Source: Chaetoderma sp. LZ-2023a (Eukaryota; Mollusca; Caudofoveata; Chaetodermatida; Chaetodermatidae). From it: DNA of 64,000 bases. Position numbers and translations under genes: made by a program. This document shows positions 35,540 to 46,494 of this stretch, piece by piece. The stretch is taken from the NCBI GenBank assembly GCA_034401795.1, contig CM067370.1, forward strand, positions 108,399,387 through 108,463,386, in the 5' to 3' direction. The notes beneath the pieces are model-generated. The model did not search any database. It saw only the letters and a list, made by a program, of their open reading frames with translations, and was not told where the DNA came from. Within the stretch, counting starts at the first letter, position 1. Each line of letters starts with the position of its first letter.

Positions 35540-36967
35540 CTAACTAGACTTTGGTTTTTTCGACCCTCTCTTAGACCATGTACCTATTTTACTCGCAAGC
35601 GCTGCACTACTTAGCTCACCTTTTTCCAAATGCTTATATTTTAATATATCTGAATCATGACGCAGATGCCTATATTTAACCCCTTTTACCGTCACAAATG
35701 GAACTAACACCTCTCCTGCCTCTGACCTGTACATGACCATTTCATCGGGTGATTTAGAACTCTGTGTTTGAATGGATATATCGGATTCAGCAACTACATA
35801 TTATCGTCTTCTATACAACTTTCCTCTATTTCTGATTCAGAACTATCTCCATCTTTCTGTCGCTTTGTTCCACTCAATCGATCCGAGACACCAATTACTT
35901 TCTCTATATTATTTAAATCGTCTAGATTAAGTTTACTCAGTGGAAAATCAAAGTTAGTTTCAGTATCTTGCGACCTGAACTTTACTTGTCCTAAATTGAA
36001 ACTCTCTTCCAGACGGTATTGATCATCATCTTCAACTTGTGTGGAATTAGCCTCTCTGACATCAGACTTGGATTGACTTGTTACTGGAGTAAGACTTAGC
36101 CCCTCATCTAGAACCTCTATTTCATCGCCTGCAACTACAGCGATTGGATTCTTAGTTTTTTCACCATGCTTCTCATTAACATGTACTTCAGCTACAATCT
36201 CAGCAACTACTGGTTCGATGATATTTTCTTTAGCAACGTGCTTCCCATTAACATGGATTTGAGCTACAATCTCAGCAGCTACCGGTTTTATGACATTCTC
36301 TTTAGAGACAACTTGCTCTGCACTTTTATCAGCACCCTTTTTGACATATTTGTTCTGCGGGCATCGCCACTTAAAATGATCAGATGATCCACAAACTAGA
36401 CATTTGTTTCTGTTAGGGCAATCTGTTGCAAGATGTTCTGTGCTTAAACAGATTCTACACTCTTTGATTTGCGCCCCCCCCCCCCCCCCCCCCCCGGTAC
36501 CATAATGGCAAGACAAATCGACCATCTATCGTGACCTTACTTGGGAGAGGTTGTTCTACCTTTTCGAACCAAATTCTTCTGATGCCTTTTTCTAAGGTTC
36601 GATCAAATGGATAGGTCTCGTGTTCTACTTTGTCCACTTTTCCATACTTGATCAATTCATTGATAACCCGTTCATCTGGGATCTCTAATGGAACCTTCAT
36701 CTTGACTAATAGACGATCAGAATCTATTTCCTCCACATTACACACCTCACCCTTCACGACAAGGACCTCGTCGAACAACTTTTCCTTCACACTTTCATTA
36801 ACTACGGTGACATTCCATACAGATTTGGAAACGTTAATGAGACCTTGAAGGACCCGTGGCCCTGCCCCAACTACATCCTTCAACCCATGATACACCTCAA
36901 TTGCCGAAACACCCCAAGCCTGTGTCGTGATTTTAAGACTCAGGTTACGCTTATAAGAGGTTGCCAT
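35540..36967 (-). pseudogene. L1/Tx1-like LINE ORF1 (zinc-knuckle nucleic-acid-binding protein)
   Basis: Starts at ATG 36967-36965 (MATSYKRNLSLKITTQAWGV). The first part (36967-36455) has an RRM-like alternation of strands and helices (GEVCNVEEIDSDRLLVKMKV, PDERVINELIKYGKVDKVEH) and ends in a glycine run encoded by 22 consecutive G (plus-strand C, 36474-36495). After the run the reading frame changes and continues as two CCHC-type knuckles: CRICLSTEHLATDC and CLVCGSSDHFKWRC (36525-35794). An acidic, Ser-rich region with two imperfect repeats (KENVIKPVAAEIVAQIHVNG and KENIIEPVVAEIVAEVHVNE) follows, then after a further shift a basic tail ending at 35540. It lies upstream of ORF2 as in other L1/Tx1 elements. 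Confidence 0.82.
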
Positions 36968-37640
36968 GGTGTTCTAATTAAAAAAGGAAACCCATACTAC
37001 TACAATATATAAGGGGTAATACAAATATATAATACCAAGACGTCAGGGAAAGAGCTAAACACTAAATAAATAGTGTCCCCTTTTGAAACCCTGACACCTA
37101 CCAACAAATATACGAATAGATAGTACAGTCGTATATTTGTTAGTTTGAACCACCTTCTACGTGGCTCACTAACACCTAACCGATTAAAGTGGTTTCCTAA
37201 TGCATACTAACATATTACAGTCATATATGTGTTAGTCTGTTCGAGTTGACCGGGGACAGCCAACTGACTATAAAGATTTATATAATCAAAGTACTAGGCT
37301 TGCGCTTACAAATGACAAAGGAATAAAATCAACTCACTCAAGCGATCTTGCCAAAATATAATGCGCTAGCCAACGAACTATAGAAATAGCATACTGGCGC
37401 GGGGAGAAAAGTATTGCATTGACCACAGTAAGAGGACGTATTAAATGGCGGAATCCGCCAGCTAAGAGGAGTGCCTTTAGAAAATGGAGACACGAAATGC
37501 GCTCCAACCAAGACAAGAATTTACAAATTAAACATAACGTTTGAAAGAAAATACTAATACGAAATATGTATAAAATTTATCTATAAAATCGCCTGGAAAC
37601 TAGCAAATTCGGGCAGCAATTGCAGAGCTAAATAAACGCG
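36968..37640 (-). other. Likely 5' UTR of the LINE; small hairpins
   Basis: Non-coding. Two short inverted repeats, AACAAATATACGA/TCGTATATTTGTT (about 37112-37142) and ACTAACATAT/ATATGTGTTAGT (about 37207-37236), lie 140-270 bp before ORF1. The exact 5' end of the LINE is not clear. Confidence 0.3.
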
Positions 37641-37653
37641 TGCGTTCACTTCG

Positions 37654-37699
37654 ACTACTACTACTTCTACTACTACCGCCGCCGCCGACGCCGCCGCCG

Positions 37700-37763
<64 letters not shown>
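37654..37763. repeat. (CTA)n/(CCG)n trinucleotide array
   Basis: CTACTACTTCTACTACTACC, then CCG repeats, then about 70 bp of CTA. Confidence 0.9.
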
Positions 37764-38062
37764 AACTTAATGCCTGCCACCGCAAACACCTCTGCACCAT
37801 CATTAGAGACTGATGGCTAGACAGCATAATTTCCAAAGATGCACTATGCAAGATGCGTAATACATCGCCCCTGTCTGTAAATGTCTCCCGGCGAAGATGG
37901 TCCATGTTTGGCCATGTGCTAGGGATGCCAGAAGACACACCAGCACCAAGAGACTTGGATTTCGCCCTACTGGGAGCCATCAAATATGACGCGAGTAGAC
38001 GACGACGACGGCGAAAATGGCTAAAGTTCGGGCGTTGTGATAATTTCCGACTCGGTTTATAA
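37764..38062 (+). pseudogene. Non-LTR retrotransposon 3' fragment, copy 3
   Basis: The plus frame reads LNACHRKHLCTIIRD, stop, then ISKDALCKMRNTSPLSVNVS, RRRWSMFGHVLGMPEDTPAP and DLDFALLGAIKYDASRRRRR. The motif order is the same as in the copy at 14395-14985 and this is the best preserved of the three. It ends in an arginine-rich stretch. The array just upstream abuts the homology. Confidence 0.65.
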
Positions 38063-38730
38063 TAGTGATATGAAACGGGACCTCGTTTTAGATCCTCTAT
38101 ATCTACTTATTGTTCTTAAATATTATTTTTGCTCAGTAATTAATAATGAATTCATTTATTTATAAATGTCTGTTTCATAGATATAAAAAATAAGTTATGT
38201 TAAGTAAATACAATGAAATGAAAGTACCCTATATATCTGCCAGAATAGCATTAATAGGTCTATCGATAAACGAATGAGAATTGTCCCACATATTAGTCGG
38301 CCGGCCAAGGACACAAATAGCATTGGGGGGCATTTTTTTAGAAGCAGGCAAAATGACTTCGCGCAAAGGTGTCATCCACAACAAACCGATGGATGCAAAA
38401 ATCTCAAGTTTGCGTTCCTCCTCACAAATATCTATTTGAATATACTCCTAATCATGCAACATATTTTACAAATTATATCATAATAGATAGACATTCGGAA
38501 ATGTATTTTTCTCATCTTAATCAATTTAAGTGATGCTAAGTTATGCTAATTACTAACATCTATGTCCTGTATATTGTTAGGAACATCGATGAAATTTACT
38601 GGAATACCACAACTATACCATTTGGCACAAAACATGTTACATTTCATTTTTTAGTCCCCTACCGGTAGGTTTGCTCGCCGTCCGCCTGTCTGTCCATCCG
38701 TCCGTCTGTCTGTCATAGTTGGATTTCTGC
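38063..38730. other. No recognisable gene
   Basis: AT-rich. A (CCGT/CTGT)n-like run GTCCGCCTGTCTGTCCATCC at 38680-38715 precedes the tandem repeat. Confidence 0.45.
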
Positions 38731-39545
38731 ACCTTTATTCACACTCCTTCATGATATTTAACTGAAAATTGGTACAGCACTTTGTTATGAGAAGTTGTAG
38801 ATCAAGTTCGAGTTTTAGGCGTTTCCGTCAATTGTTAATGGGGTTACGCCACCCCCACCGCACCCCAAACACCCCACCCACCCACCCTACCCCACATACA
38901 CACACAACCCACCCCTCAACTTATGAAATACGAAAGATATCAGTTTTCCGCACTTTTCTTCACCCTCCTTCAAGATATTCAACTGGAAATTGGTACATCG
39001 CTTTGGTAATGAGAAGTTACAGATCAAGTTCGAGTTTTAGCCATTTCCGTCAATGAGTTACGTCCACTTTCAACTTATGAAATAAGAAAAATATAAGTTT
39101 TGCGCACCTTTTTCGCACTTCTTTAAGATAGTCAACTGAAAATTGGTACATCGCTTTGTTATAGGAAATTAGTCTACAGATCATGTTCAAGTTCCAGACA
39201 TTTCCATAAATCTTTGACGGAGTTACACACGCCCCCCCCCCCCTCCCCCCTTTCGGCTTATAAAATACGAAAAATATGTTCTCACTTTTTTCGCACTTTT
39301 TCAAGCTATTCAACTGTGAATTGGTACACCGCTTTTGTATGAGAAATTACAGATCCAGTTCGAGTTGCAGGTGTTTCCGTCAATTCTTTCATGGACTTAC
39401 GCCCCTCTGGACTTATCAGCTTTCCATCCAGTCTTTTTCATTCTCCTTCAACATATTCAATTGAAACTTGCTACATTGCTTTGTTATGAGAAGTTAACGA
39501 TCTAGTTCGAGTTTCAGGCGTTTTTGTCAATTTCAATGGAGTTAT
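38731..39545. repeat. Five-copy tandem repeat, period about 150-170 bp
   Basis: Each unit has TTCAACTGAAAATTGGTACA, GCTTTGTTATGAGAAGTTA, AGATCAAGTTCGAGTTT, GTTTCCGTCAATT and GAGTTACGCCC followed by ACTTATGAAATACGAAA. Unit starts near 38731, 38950, 39095, 39285 and 39425. Inter-unit C-rich runs vary in length. Confidence 0.85.
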
Positions 39546-40204
39546 ATCCCCTTTCGACTGTTAATCTCAAAGCAATACTTACAGAATGCTTGTTAATATT
39601 GGTCCCAATCCCAGGATTATTCACAATATGAAATTTAGTTATCTCCGTGATGTCTAATTTGTTTATGTGAAGCTTTCGTAACATTGAGACTAATTTGTTC
39701 AAATAGAAAGTAAAGGCGGCAATTGAAATCCTCCTACATACACCAACCAATCATGAACTAAGACGAATGTTACCGTACACCAGTGGCCTACCAATCCACG
39801 CGTTCACGGGACTCCATTTCAGCTTATCAGAGTTACACAGCCAGTTAGTCCCGAAGAAGTGACCGAGATGGTCACGAAAGCTACACACATACAAATATTT
39901 TAAACTTGTTTTAGTGAAGCAAGAAAAAACATTCGATGCAAGTTAACAATCACACACGCGTGTACAGAATGACATATGAACCCTTCTGAGAATGCTGTGA
40001 TGAACTGTGAAAATAATCGGAACAAATATCTATCCACGCACACGTTCACGCACGCACACGTTCACTCGCGCGCAGAGTTGACGTATTCTAAGCATTGCGT
40101 ATGAACCCTTCTAAGAAGCCCGGTGAAGAACTGTGTGAAACAATATGAACAAGAAGAAATGAAGCCATGTGCGCAAAATAATATAAAACATTTTCCTCTC
40201 AAGT
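39546..40204. other. No recognisable gene
   Basis: A stem-loop GTGACC-GAGAT-GGTCAC followed by GAAA sits near 39860 in a stretch resembling the 3' region of some retroelements. CACGCACACGTTCAC repeats occur near 40035-40070. ATGAACCCTTCT is repeated at 39976 and 40101. Confidence 0.35.
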
Positions 40205-40210
40205 ACTAGT

Positions 40211-40379
40211 ACTGACCGATTGTAGAAAACAATATCCCAGTATCGCTAGCGTTGCCGATAATAGTAACAAGTATCGCTCAAACTACCGATACCCGTAACC
40301 AGTATCGTTAGAGTTGCCGATACAAGTAACTAGTATCACTCAAACAACCGATACTAGTAACGAGTATCATTTATGCTAC
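40211..40379. repeat. GTATCG/CGATAC-rich tandem repeat
   Basis: Units such as CCAGTATCGTTAGAGTTGCC and AACAAGTATCGCTCAAACTA alternate, giving a period of about 65 bp. Related words in inverted arrangement occur at 40865-41010 (AGCCAGCGATACTAG, ACACCGATACGAG), so 40211-41010 may be one inverted-repeat element. Confidence 0.65.
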
Positions 40380-40391
40380 ATATACTGGATC

Positions 40392-40479
<88 letters not shown>
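40392..40479. repeat. (TAG)n microsatellite
   Basis: About 88 bp of TAG/CTA, followed at 40497-40590 by a CATC/CATA-rich tract with pure (ATCC)n at its end. Confidence 0.95.
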
Positions 40480-40480
<1 letters not shown>

Positions 40481-40590
40481 ACCGAATATCTATATATCCA
40501 CCCATCCATCTACCCATACATCCAGCCATACATCCATCCGCCGCATCCGTCCACACATCCATCCATCCATCCATCCATCCATCCACGCAT

Positions 40591-42575
40591 GCGTGTATTT
40601 ACAAATCCTTCTATTTTTCTTTTTTCGTATATTCTGCGCCTCTACGTGTAATGACCCGTAGATGGTTGCTACAATTCAAGTATTATTATATTGTTCAAGC
40701 TATCAGTATATTCATATGTTAGGTTGCGAGCAGTGTTCAATACATTTCCAAAAAACCTGAGACCTTTTGTTTGTGTTTTAGATTGCGATACTGGTGACCA
40801 AACGGCTACGACACTGCTTACCATGCGGTGTCGTCTCCATAGCTGCCAAAATTAACAATACTGGTTGCTAGTATCGGCAAAAAATGTGAAAACCTAACAT
40901 AATTTACGATTCTGGTAGGAGAATTGTTAAGCCAGCGATACTAGTTTTATTTATATCGGTGACACCGATACGAGAAACATTTCAGCCAGTATCGGTGCCG
41001 ATACTCCTAGGACACGATTATACAGGAAATCCTATATTTCATGTGAAAATCAGTTGATATGCAAGTGTGACGCCATTACAATTTAGACCAGTTTCGGCTA
41101 AAACGTACTGGAAAATTGGTTGATGGAAATGGCGCATTGAGATTGGGTGTGCTATGGATTATGGGGACATAACATGCACGGTCCCTATCGAAACTAGGTG
41201 AAATGTAGAATCCGGTATTTTAACTAGTCGAGTTCTCTGACTCAGCCTCATGCCGATTCGGATATGTTCGGACTATATATTGACCAAATAACTATATTGA
41301 AAATCATTTTCTATGAGAAAACTGTCTGATTGGTTTTACTAATGTTATGTAACACAGATCTTTGGTTTTCCTGTGATCACTGGTGAAGTAATTTTTTTAT
41401 ATGATTAAGGGATACATAAATAGATTTACATTCTCAAGCAGGTACACATGCATGTGCTACTATAAACAGCATATATAGCACACTGAAATTAGATTTACTT
41501 GTAAATAGAAAATTCTTAAAATTGTAATCCATAATTAAGCTTAGTTGGGAGGCCTATTCAGTGAAGCAATCACATTATAAACCATTTCACAGTGGCAAAA
41601 GGAAGCACAGTACAGTTCTTGCTACGAGTTTCATCTGTTGGTCAAATCCGCCTTTCATAGTTTAAAGAATCATTTAGATCAAATAAATCTGATTTAAATA
41701 AAATAAATCCGATTTTTAAAATAATAAATAAATCGCCAAATCTGAGCCCCGATTCAAATTCGTTTCAAAATAATAAAGAGCTTACCTGTGTAGTTATCTC
41801 AAACTTTAGATAATGCTATTTCAGGTCTCAAAGTTTCAAATCGGAAAGGCCCCATCACATCTAACTAGTGTGTAGGTGGGATGGTTTCTCTAAGGCGTCC
41901 ATGTGCTGTAGAGGCAGCCATATACGACATGAAAATCTTGAATCATTTCCCTGATACCACATATCAGTTTCTAGGCCTCAGTCTTCTCACCAGGAATGAA
42001 AATATGCAGGACAGCTACATGTCGTGTATACTTGACACATACCTTTTTTGTTCTGTTCTGACGCTGAGCCCGCATAATCAAAAAGTCATAAATTGCGATT
42101 GCGTCCAATCGACAAAATATGGAAATCGTCCACCATTTAGCAACTGTTATAATACACCTGAAGTATGCGTGTCTCTGAGCGTGCGTGCTTTTTGAAGGAA
42201 AATGGGGTGTGGGTGGGTGGGGGAGGGCCTGCTGGATATATCGAGACCATATTTATTCAATACCCATGGCACATACTAATCGTTATCTTACTGGCTAATT
42301 ATTCACGTATACATTCAAGGGTATCTACATTCCATAGCTAGCTTAAATTATCTTTTAGATATTATAGTGTTTGAAAGGTGGCCATTTCGAAAGCAGTGTT
42401 GCTGATAACTGTTGACGCCGTAAGTCACAGCAACCGTGGGCCTGACTCACTCCTCATAGATCAACTATGCCAATAGGTGGGAACATATGCAAGGCCTGAT
42501 TGCGGCTCTACCGTCGCCTATAAGGGGAATCGGGGCCCAAGTAACTTTCGCGAAGTGTGGTGTAGAGAGCGTAGG
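40591..42575. other. No recognisable gene; small family A scrap
   Basis: At 41757-41800 TTCGTTTCAAAATAATAAAG and GCTTACCTGTGTAGTTATC are a remnant of family A. A 104-codon frame at 41881-42195 has no motif I recognise, and its codon content looks like chance. GGGTGTGGGTGGGTGGGGG at 42207. Confidence 0.4.
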
Positions 42576-42924
42576 TAAAGGTGCGTATTCACACCAAAAT
42601 GCTTGAAAATAAATTGTTAAAATAGTTTACTTTTAGAGGCTTAAATTGCGTGCCTAGATGTAAAGAAACGAAATAAATCTTAACATATGATGATTTCATT
42701 ACGTATAAATTAATATAAATTTTTAAGTTGTGAATTTGAATTAGGGGACCGTGCCTCTATTTCAATTTCATAACTAAAATACGAAATTTATTTAGACGGA
42801 TTGAAATCATCATATGTTGATTTATTTCGTTTCATTCCATCGAGGCACATAATTTAAGCATCTAAAAGTATACAATTTTAACAATTTTATTTTCAAGCAT
42901 TTTGGTGTGAATATGCACCTTTAA
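42576..42924. mobile_element. Long palindromic MITE
   Basis: Inverted ends TAAAGGTGCGTATTCACACC... and ...GGTGTGAATATGCACCTTTA. The pairing goes on through AAAATGCTTGAAAATAAA and more loosely to the centre (AAATCATCATATGTTGATTT against AACATATGATGATTTCA). About 345 bp, non-coding. TA flanks both sides and may be the target duplication. Confidence 0.8.
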
Positions 42925-43236
42925 TTATTATATATGGTATGGCTTTCTCTCTGCCAATAATACTAAGTGTCAAAATACGTACTTGTAGCGGTCAATAGAA
43001 TATGAAAAGCAGAGCTGGGCTGAACATTTGCTAATAAAATATTCAATACTAGTATGATTTGCATAGGTTAACGCGCGCCTCTATCATTACAATCAATATC
43101 ATTAAATCAATTAACATATGTTCTTAGGCAAATTACTAAAAAAAGCACGAGTTGATTTGTTATATACTTATAAGTATTACAGGAATTGCGTGTAGTGATT
43201 GGACTAATAGGTGACGAATGAAACGCTTATAAAGAG

Positions 43237-43390
43237 CTATATTTATGTTAGTTCGAGTCTGATCTGACTCAACCCACCCCTGTGACAGATATTTGGACAG
43301 ACTGATGGGGCACCCCGGCCCTGCCAGTCTGTCCAAATATCTGTCATAGGGATGGGTTGAGTCAGAGCTGACTCGGACTATATTTATGTA
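43237..43390. mobile_element. Foldback element flanked by 12-bp direct repeats
   Basis: A near-perfect 128-bp hairpin (43250-43377). Arms GATCTGACTCAACCCACCCC, GACAGATATTTGGACAGACT and their complements surround a GGGGCACCCCGG loop. CTATATTTATGT stands on both sides (43237-43248 and 43378-43389), most simply a target-site duplication. Confidence 0.75.
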
Positions 43391-43398
43391 AGATATAT

Positions 43399-43700
43399 TA
43401 GGCTACTTTTCTACACTTTATAAGATGCTAGGCAAGAGAAGTTCGACTTATAAATCGGGGCTTACTTTTCTGCACATTATAAAATGCCATATATCTGTCG
43501 CGCCGCGCTAATGACGACTGGTTGATTTATATAGTGGACTCTGCCATTTTCAGGCAGATTTAGCTGGCACGGCACAAGAGAAGTTCGACTTATAAATCGG
43601 GTCTTACCTTTCTGCACTTTATAAAATTCCCTATATAAATCAACCAGTCGTCATTAGCGCGGCGCTACAGAAAGTTCGACTTATAAAACGGGCCATATAT
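43399..43700. mobile_element. Composite inverted/direct repeat cluster
   Basis: An inverted pair, TGTCGCGCCGCGCTAATGAC...ATTTATATAG (43496-43534) and CTATATAAAT...GTCATTAGCGCGGCGCTACA (43631-43669), encloses about 95 bp. Three direct copies of AAGTTCGACTTATAAA (about 43439, 43581, 43672) and three of CTTTCTGCACTTTATAAAAT-like sequence are interleaved with it. Confidence 0.65.
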
Positions 43701-43974
43701 ATATTTGGTTAATTAGTTATTGCCTAATTCTGCAATCTTTATGGGAATAAAAGGTAATTTATAGTTAAAGGAAGCACAGTAAGCCTACAGTTCAGAAACA
43801 AGCGAACATGTTTTTTAGCACAAAAACATGTTAGTTAGTAGAAATTTGAACACGATGTAAGAATGTGAAAAACCCAGGGCCATTCCCATGTTCCTCTGTT
43901 GATTTTGTAAATTAGATGCCCTGAGAAGCCCTTTCCTTAATTTTGATTATTCGCAAACAACACTCTCACAACCT

Positions 43975-44180
43975 ATGGCAGCAACAGCGCCCAGTCAAAT
44001 TTGTAAAGTGTATTAAATAGTAAATCCATCATAGATATACAATATAAACTTGGCGGCATTTGAATGTTCATGAATGAGATAGATATGTCGCTATGTATTG
44101 TGACGTCAGACTACGCGTAACGTATTTGTTTATATGACGCCATGTACGCACTTGAGCTACATGACGGGTCCATCCATCTA
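43975..44180 (-). mobile_element. Family A hairpin MITE, copy 12 (right part)
   Basis: CTATGGCAGCAACAGCGCCC and AGTCAAATTTG are the right hairpin arm only. TATTAAATAGTAAA and TGACGTCA (44101-44108) follow, then ACGTATTTGTTTATATGACG. Confidence 0.65.
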
Positions 44181-44375
44181 CATAAGTGTACCACATCAAG
44201 TTAGGCATACATAAGTTTAAAACTAAAAGTTAGGATCTTAGTGTGCTGTGTATGCATTTACACAAACACACACATTGGCTGATGTTATTAATATAAACCA
44301 AGCCTTTATGAGTATTTAGGCAATTCAATAGAATAATTTTATAAAATTCTCACATTTTATGACTTACAGTAAGAC

Positions 44376-44560
44376 AATGGACCTTACCCGTTTTAGCTAT
44401 TCCCCGCCCACCACTAGTTAAGCTCCACCCACACTTCGATTGCGTTGGGCTCGATCGATCCCAGAACGCCCTGAGTAACAATTTCCAGAAAACTATGCAG
44501 GTAAGCTGTTGAATATTTTGAAACTAATTTGGCTGGGTTCTGTTGCTGCCTATCTCTGAC
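44376..44560 (-). mobile_element. Family A hairpin MITE, copy 13 (left part)
   Basis: CAATGGACCTTACCCGTTTT, CCCCGCCCACCACTAG, GATCGATCCCAGAACGCC, and the left arm of the foldback. It breaks after TGTTGCTGCCTAT. Copies 12 and 13 carry complementary halves but in an order that does not simply rejoin. Confidence 0.7.
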
Positions 44561-44687
44561 ATAAATTTCGCAAATAAAATATAACAGCATCCAACTTATG
44601 TTTCACATGTAAGTCAAGAAAACAGGAGGTGGCATGTGAGAGAACCTATAATGCGAAATTGGCAATGGGAGGCACCGATTCCCGTCA

Positions 44688-44690
44688 CCA

Positions 44691-44738
<48 letters not shown>

Positions 44739-44749
44739 CACACACACGC
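44688..44749. repeat. (ACGC)n microsatellite
   Basis: About 60 bp of ACGC followed by AC; same motif as 8917-9103. Confidence 0.9.
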
Positions 44750-44869
44750 GCGAGTAGGGGCATTCGCTGATCAGGTGCCAAGATTGGGCATACATAAATC
44801 TAGAGGATATAGCGCTAACCATTTTATCACCTCAGACCAAATATTACAAGTTTCCCCAATGTAAAAAAT

Positions 44870-45222
44870 TGACCCTTCCAGGTCATCCATCCATCATATG
44901 ACGTCATAATCAACTACGTGACGTGTAGGATGACGTCATAATCAACTACGTGACGTGTAGGATGACGTCATAATCATTACATCTATTTAATCCGTCTTAA
45001 GCACTCTATAGTCCGTCAGGTTATATGAATTGTATGTCTACTATTTAATAAACATGCTGTTGAATATGTTGAAACTAATTTGACTGGGCGCTGTTGCTGA
45101 CATATACTGAATAGTTTTCTGGAAATTGATAGTCAGACTGTTGAGGGATCGGTTGATCAGGCGAAACGTGGGTGGAGCTTAAATAGGGATGGGCGGGGCA
45201 TAGCTAAAACTGGAAAGGTCCA
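44870..45222 (+). mobile_element. Family A hairpin MITE, copy 14 (both ends present)
   Basis: TGACCCTTCCAGGTCATCCA at the left and AAACTGGAAAGGTCCA at the right form the terminal inverted repeat. Three perfect TGACGTCA words (44899, 44931, 44963) sit in a 32-bp tandem repeat. The left hairpin arm (about 45058-45100) is present but most of the right arm is deleted. GGGTGGAGC and GGGCGGGGCATAGC precede the right end. This copy shows the family's outer limits. Confidence 0.85.
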
Positions 45223-45339
45223 TTGTTATCCGTTTCAACAACACTTGACTAAAATCAATAATTACCGCAATGTAGAAAAAACGGTGTTATCCCTTTCAAC
45301 CCAACAGACCAATTTTACCCAGAATAAAAATAACATTAC

Positions 45340-45560
45340 TTGTGATCGATCGAACCCTGAACTCTCCGAATCTCAATTTCAAGAAAACTATCCAGGTAAC
45401 CTTTTGAATATTTTGAAACCAATTTGATTGGGTGCTGTTTCTGCCTATGAAATAGGCAGTAAAACAGTAGTAAAACATGTAGTAAAACATATAATTCGAA
45501 AATTCATGACTGACGTCATTTATTAAATATTTTGAGTATGCCTACATGTGACGTAATTTA
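45340..45560 (-). mobile_element. Family A hairpin MITE, copy 15
   Basis: GATCGATCGAACCCTGAAC, ATTTCAAGAAAACTATCCAG, left arm TTTGAAACCAATTTGATTGG, loop region with repeated AGTAAAACA in place of the right arm, and TGACGTCA at 45511-45518. Confidence 0.7.
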
Positions 45561-45816
45561 CTAAGACGTCATATATTTGAGTGACAGATTGGATTCATCC
45601 ATTGGGATAGTGACGGATCGGATGCCTCTGTTGGCCTGAGTAAAATCTACACTTTACTTCTGAGACAGCCTGAGAACGTGCTAATGCAGGGAACCAGTTC
45701 CGTGGCCTCCAAAACACGAAAGAAGATACAAAGCATTAATTTTGATCTCATTTTAAGATTTTATCGGTCATATTTGATTTTATTTGGTAGCATGAAATGA
45801 GGCCCATCTTGAAATG

Positions 45817-46352
45817 AATCGCCATGCACTGGTGTTTGCATCGCCATGCATTGGTGTTTGCATCGCCATGCATTGGTGTTTGCATCGCCATGCATTGGTG
45901 TTTGCATCGCCATGCATTGGTATTTGCATCGCCATGCATTGGTATTTGCATCGCCATGCATTGGTGTTTGCATCGCCATGCATTGGTGTTTGCATCGCCA
46001 TGCATTGGTGTTTGCATCGCCATGCAGTGGTGTTTGCATCGCCATGCAGTGGTGTTTGCACCGTCATGCATCGGTGTTTGCATCGCCATGCATCGGTGTT
46101 TGCATCGCCATGCATCGGTGTTTGTATCGCCATGCATCGGTGTTTGTATCTCCATGCATCGGTGTTTGTATCGCCATGCATCGGTGTTTGTATCGCCATG
46201 CATCGGTGTTTGTATCGCCATGCATCGGTGTTTGTATCGCCATGCATCGGTGTTTGTATCGCCATGCATCGGTGTTTGTATCGCCATGCATCGGTGTTTG
46301 TATCGCCATGCATTGGTGTTTGTATTGCCATGCATTGGTGTATGTATTGGTA
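45817..46352. repeat. 22-bp minisatellite, about 24 units
   Basis: The unit contains CGCCATGCAT and GGTGTTTG. Variants are grouped: CATTGG/TTTGCATC on the left, CAGTGG in two units near 46021-46060, CATCGG/TTTGTATC on the right. Since 22 is not a multiple of three and the unit lacks stops, frames of 170-200 codons are open on both strands; these are not genes. Confidence 0.95.
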
Positions 46353-46494
46353 AATGCATCATTGACCTGTTGCGTTAACCCCACTAGACGAGTTTGATTC
46401 GATCCCAAGCGACGGTCATTAACTTTAAAATGTATTCTCTTTTTTAAACACTTTTACCATACAGCGATAATTCAAAACAAGTGGCCCAAGGGGC
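46353..46494. other. Spacer
   Basis: Nothing recognised. Confidence 0.4.

Noticed and set aside
39850..39880. Possible hammerhead ribozyme (stem GTGACC/GGTCAC followed by GAAA)
   Set aside because: The conserved CTGATGA core is absent (CCGAAGAAG stands there), so the catalytic fold is not supported.
41881..42195. 104-codon frame
   Set aside because: No motif, no homologue that I can recall, no neighbouring gene structure; length is within chance in 64 kb.
45748..46408. Several frames of 170-200 codons over the 22-bp minisatellite
   Set aside because: All are the same repeat read in different frames; no non-repeat domain is present.
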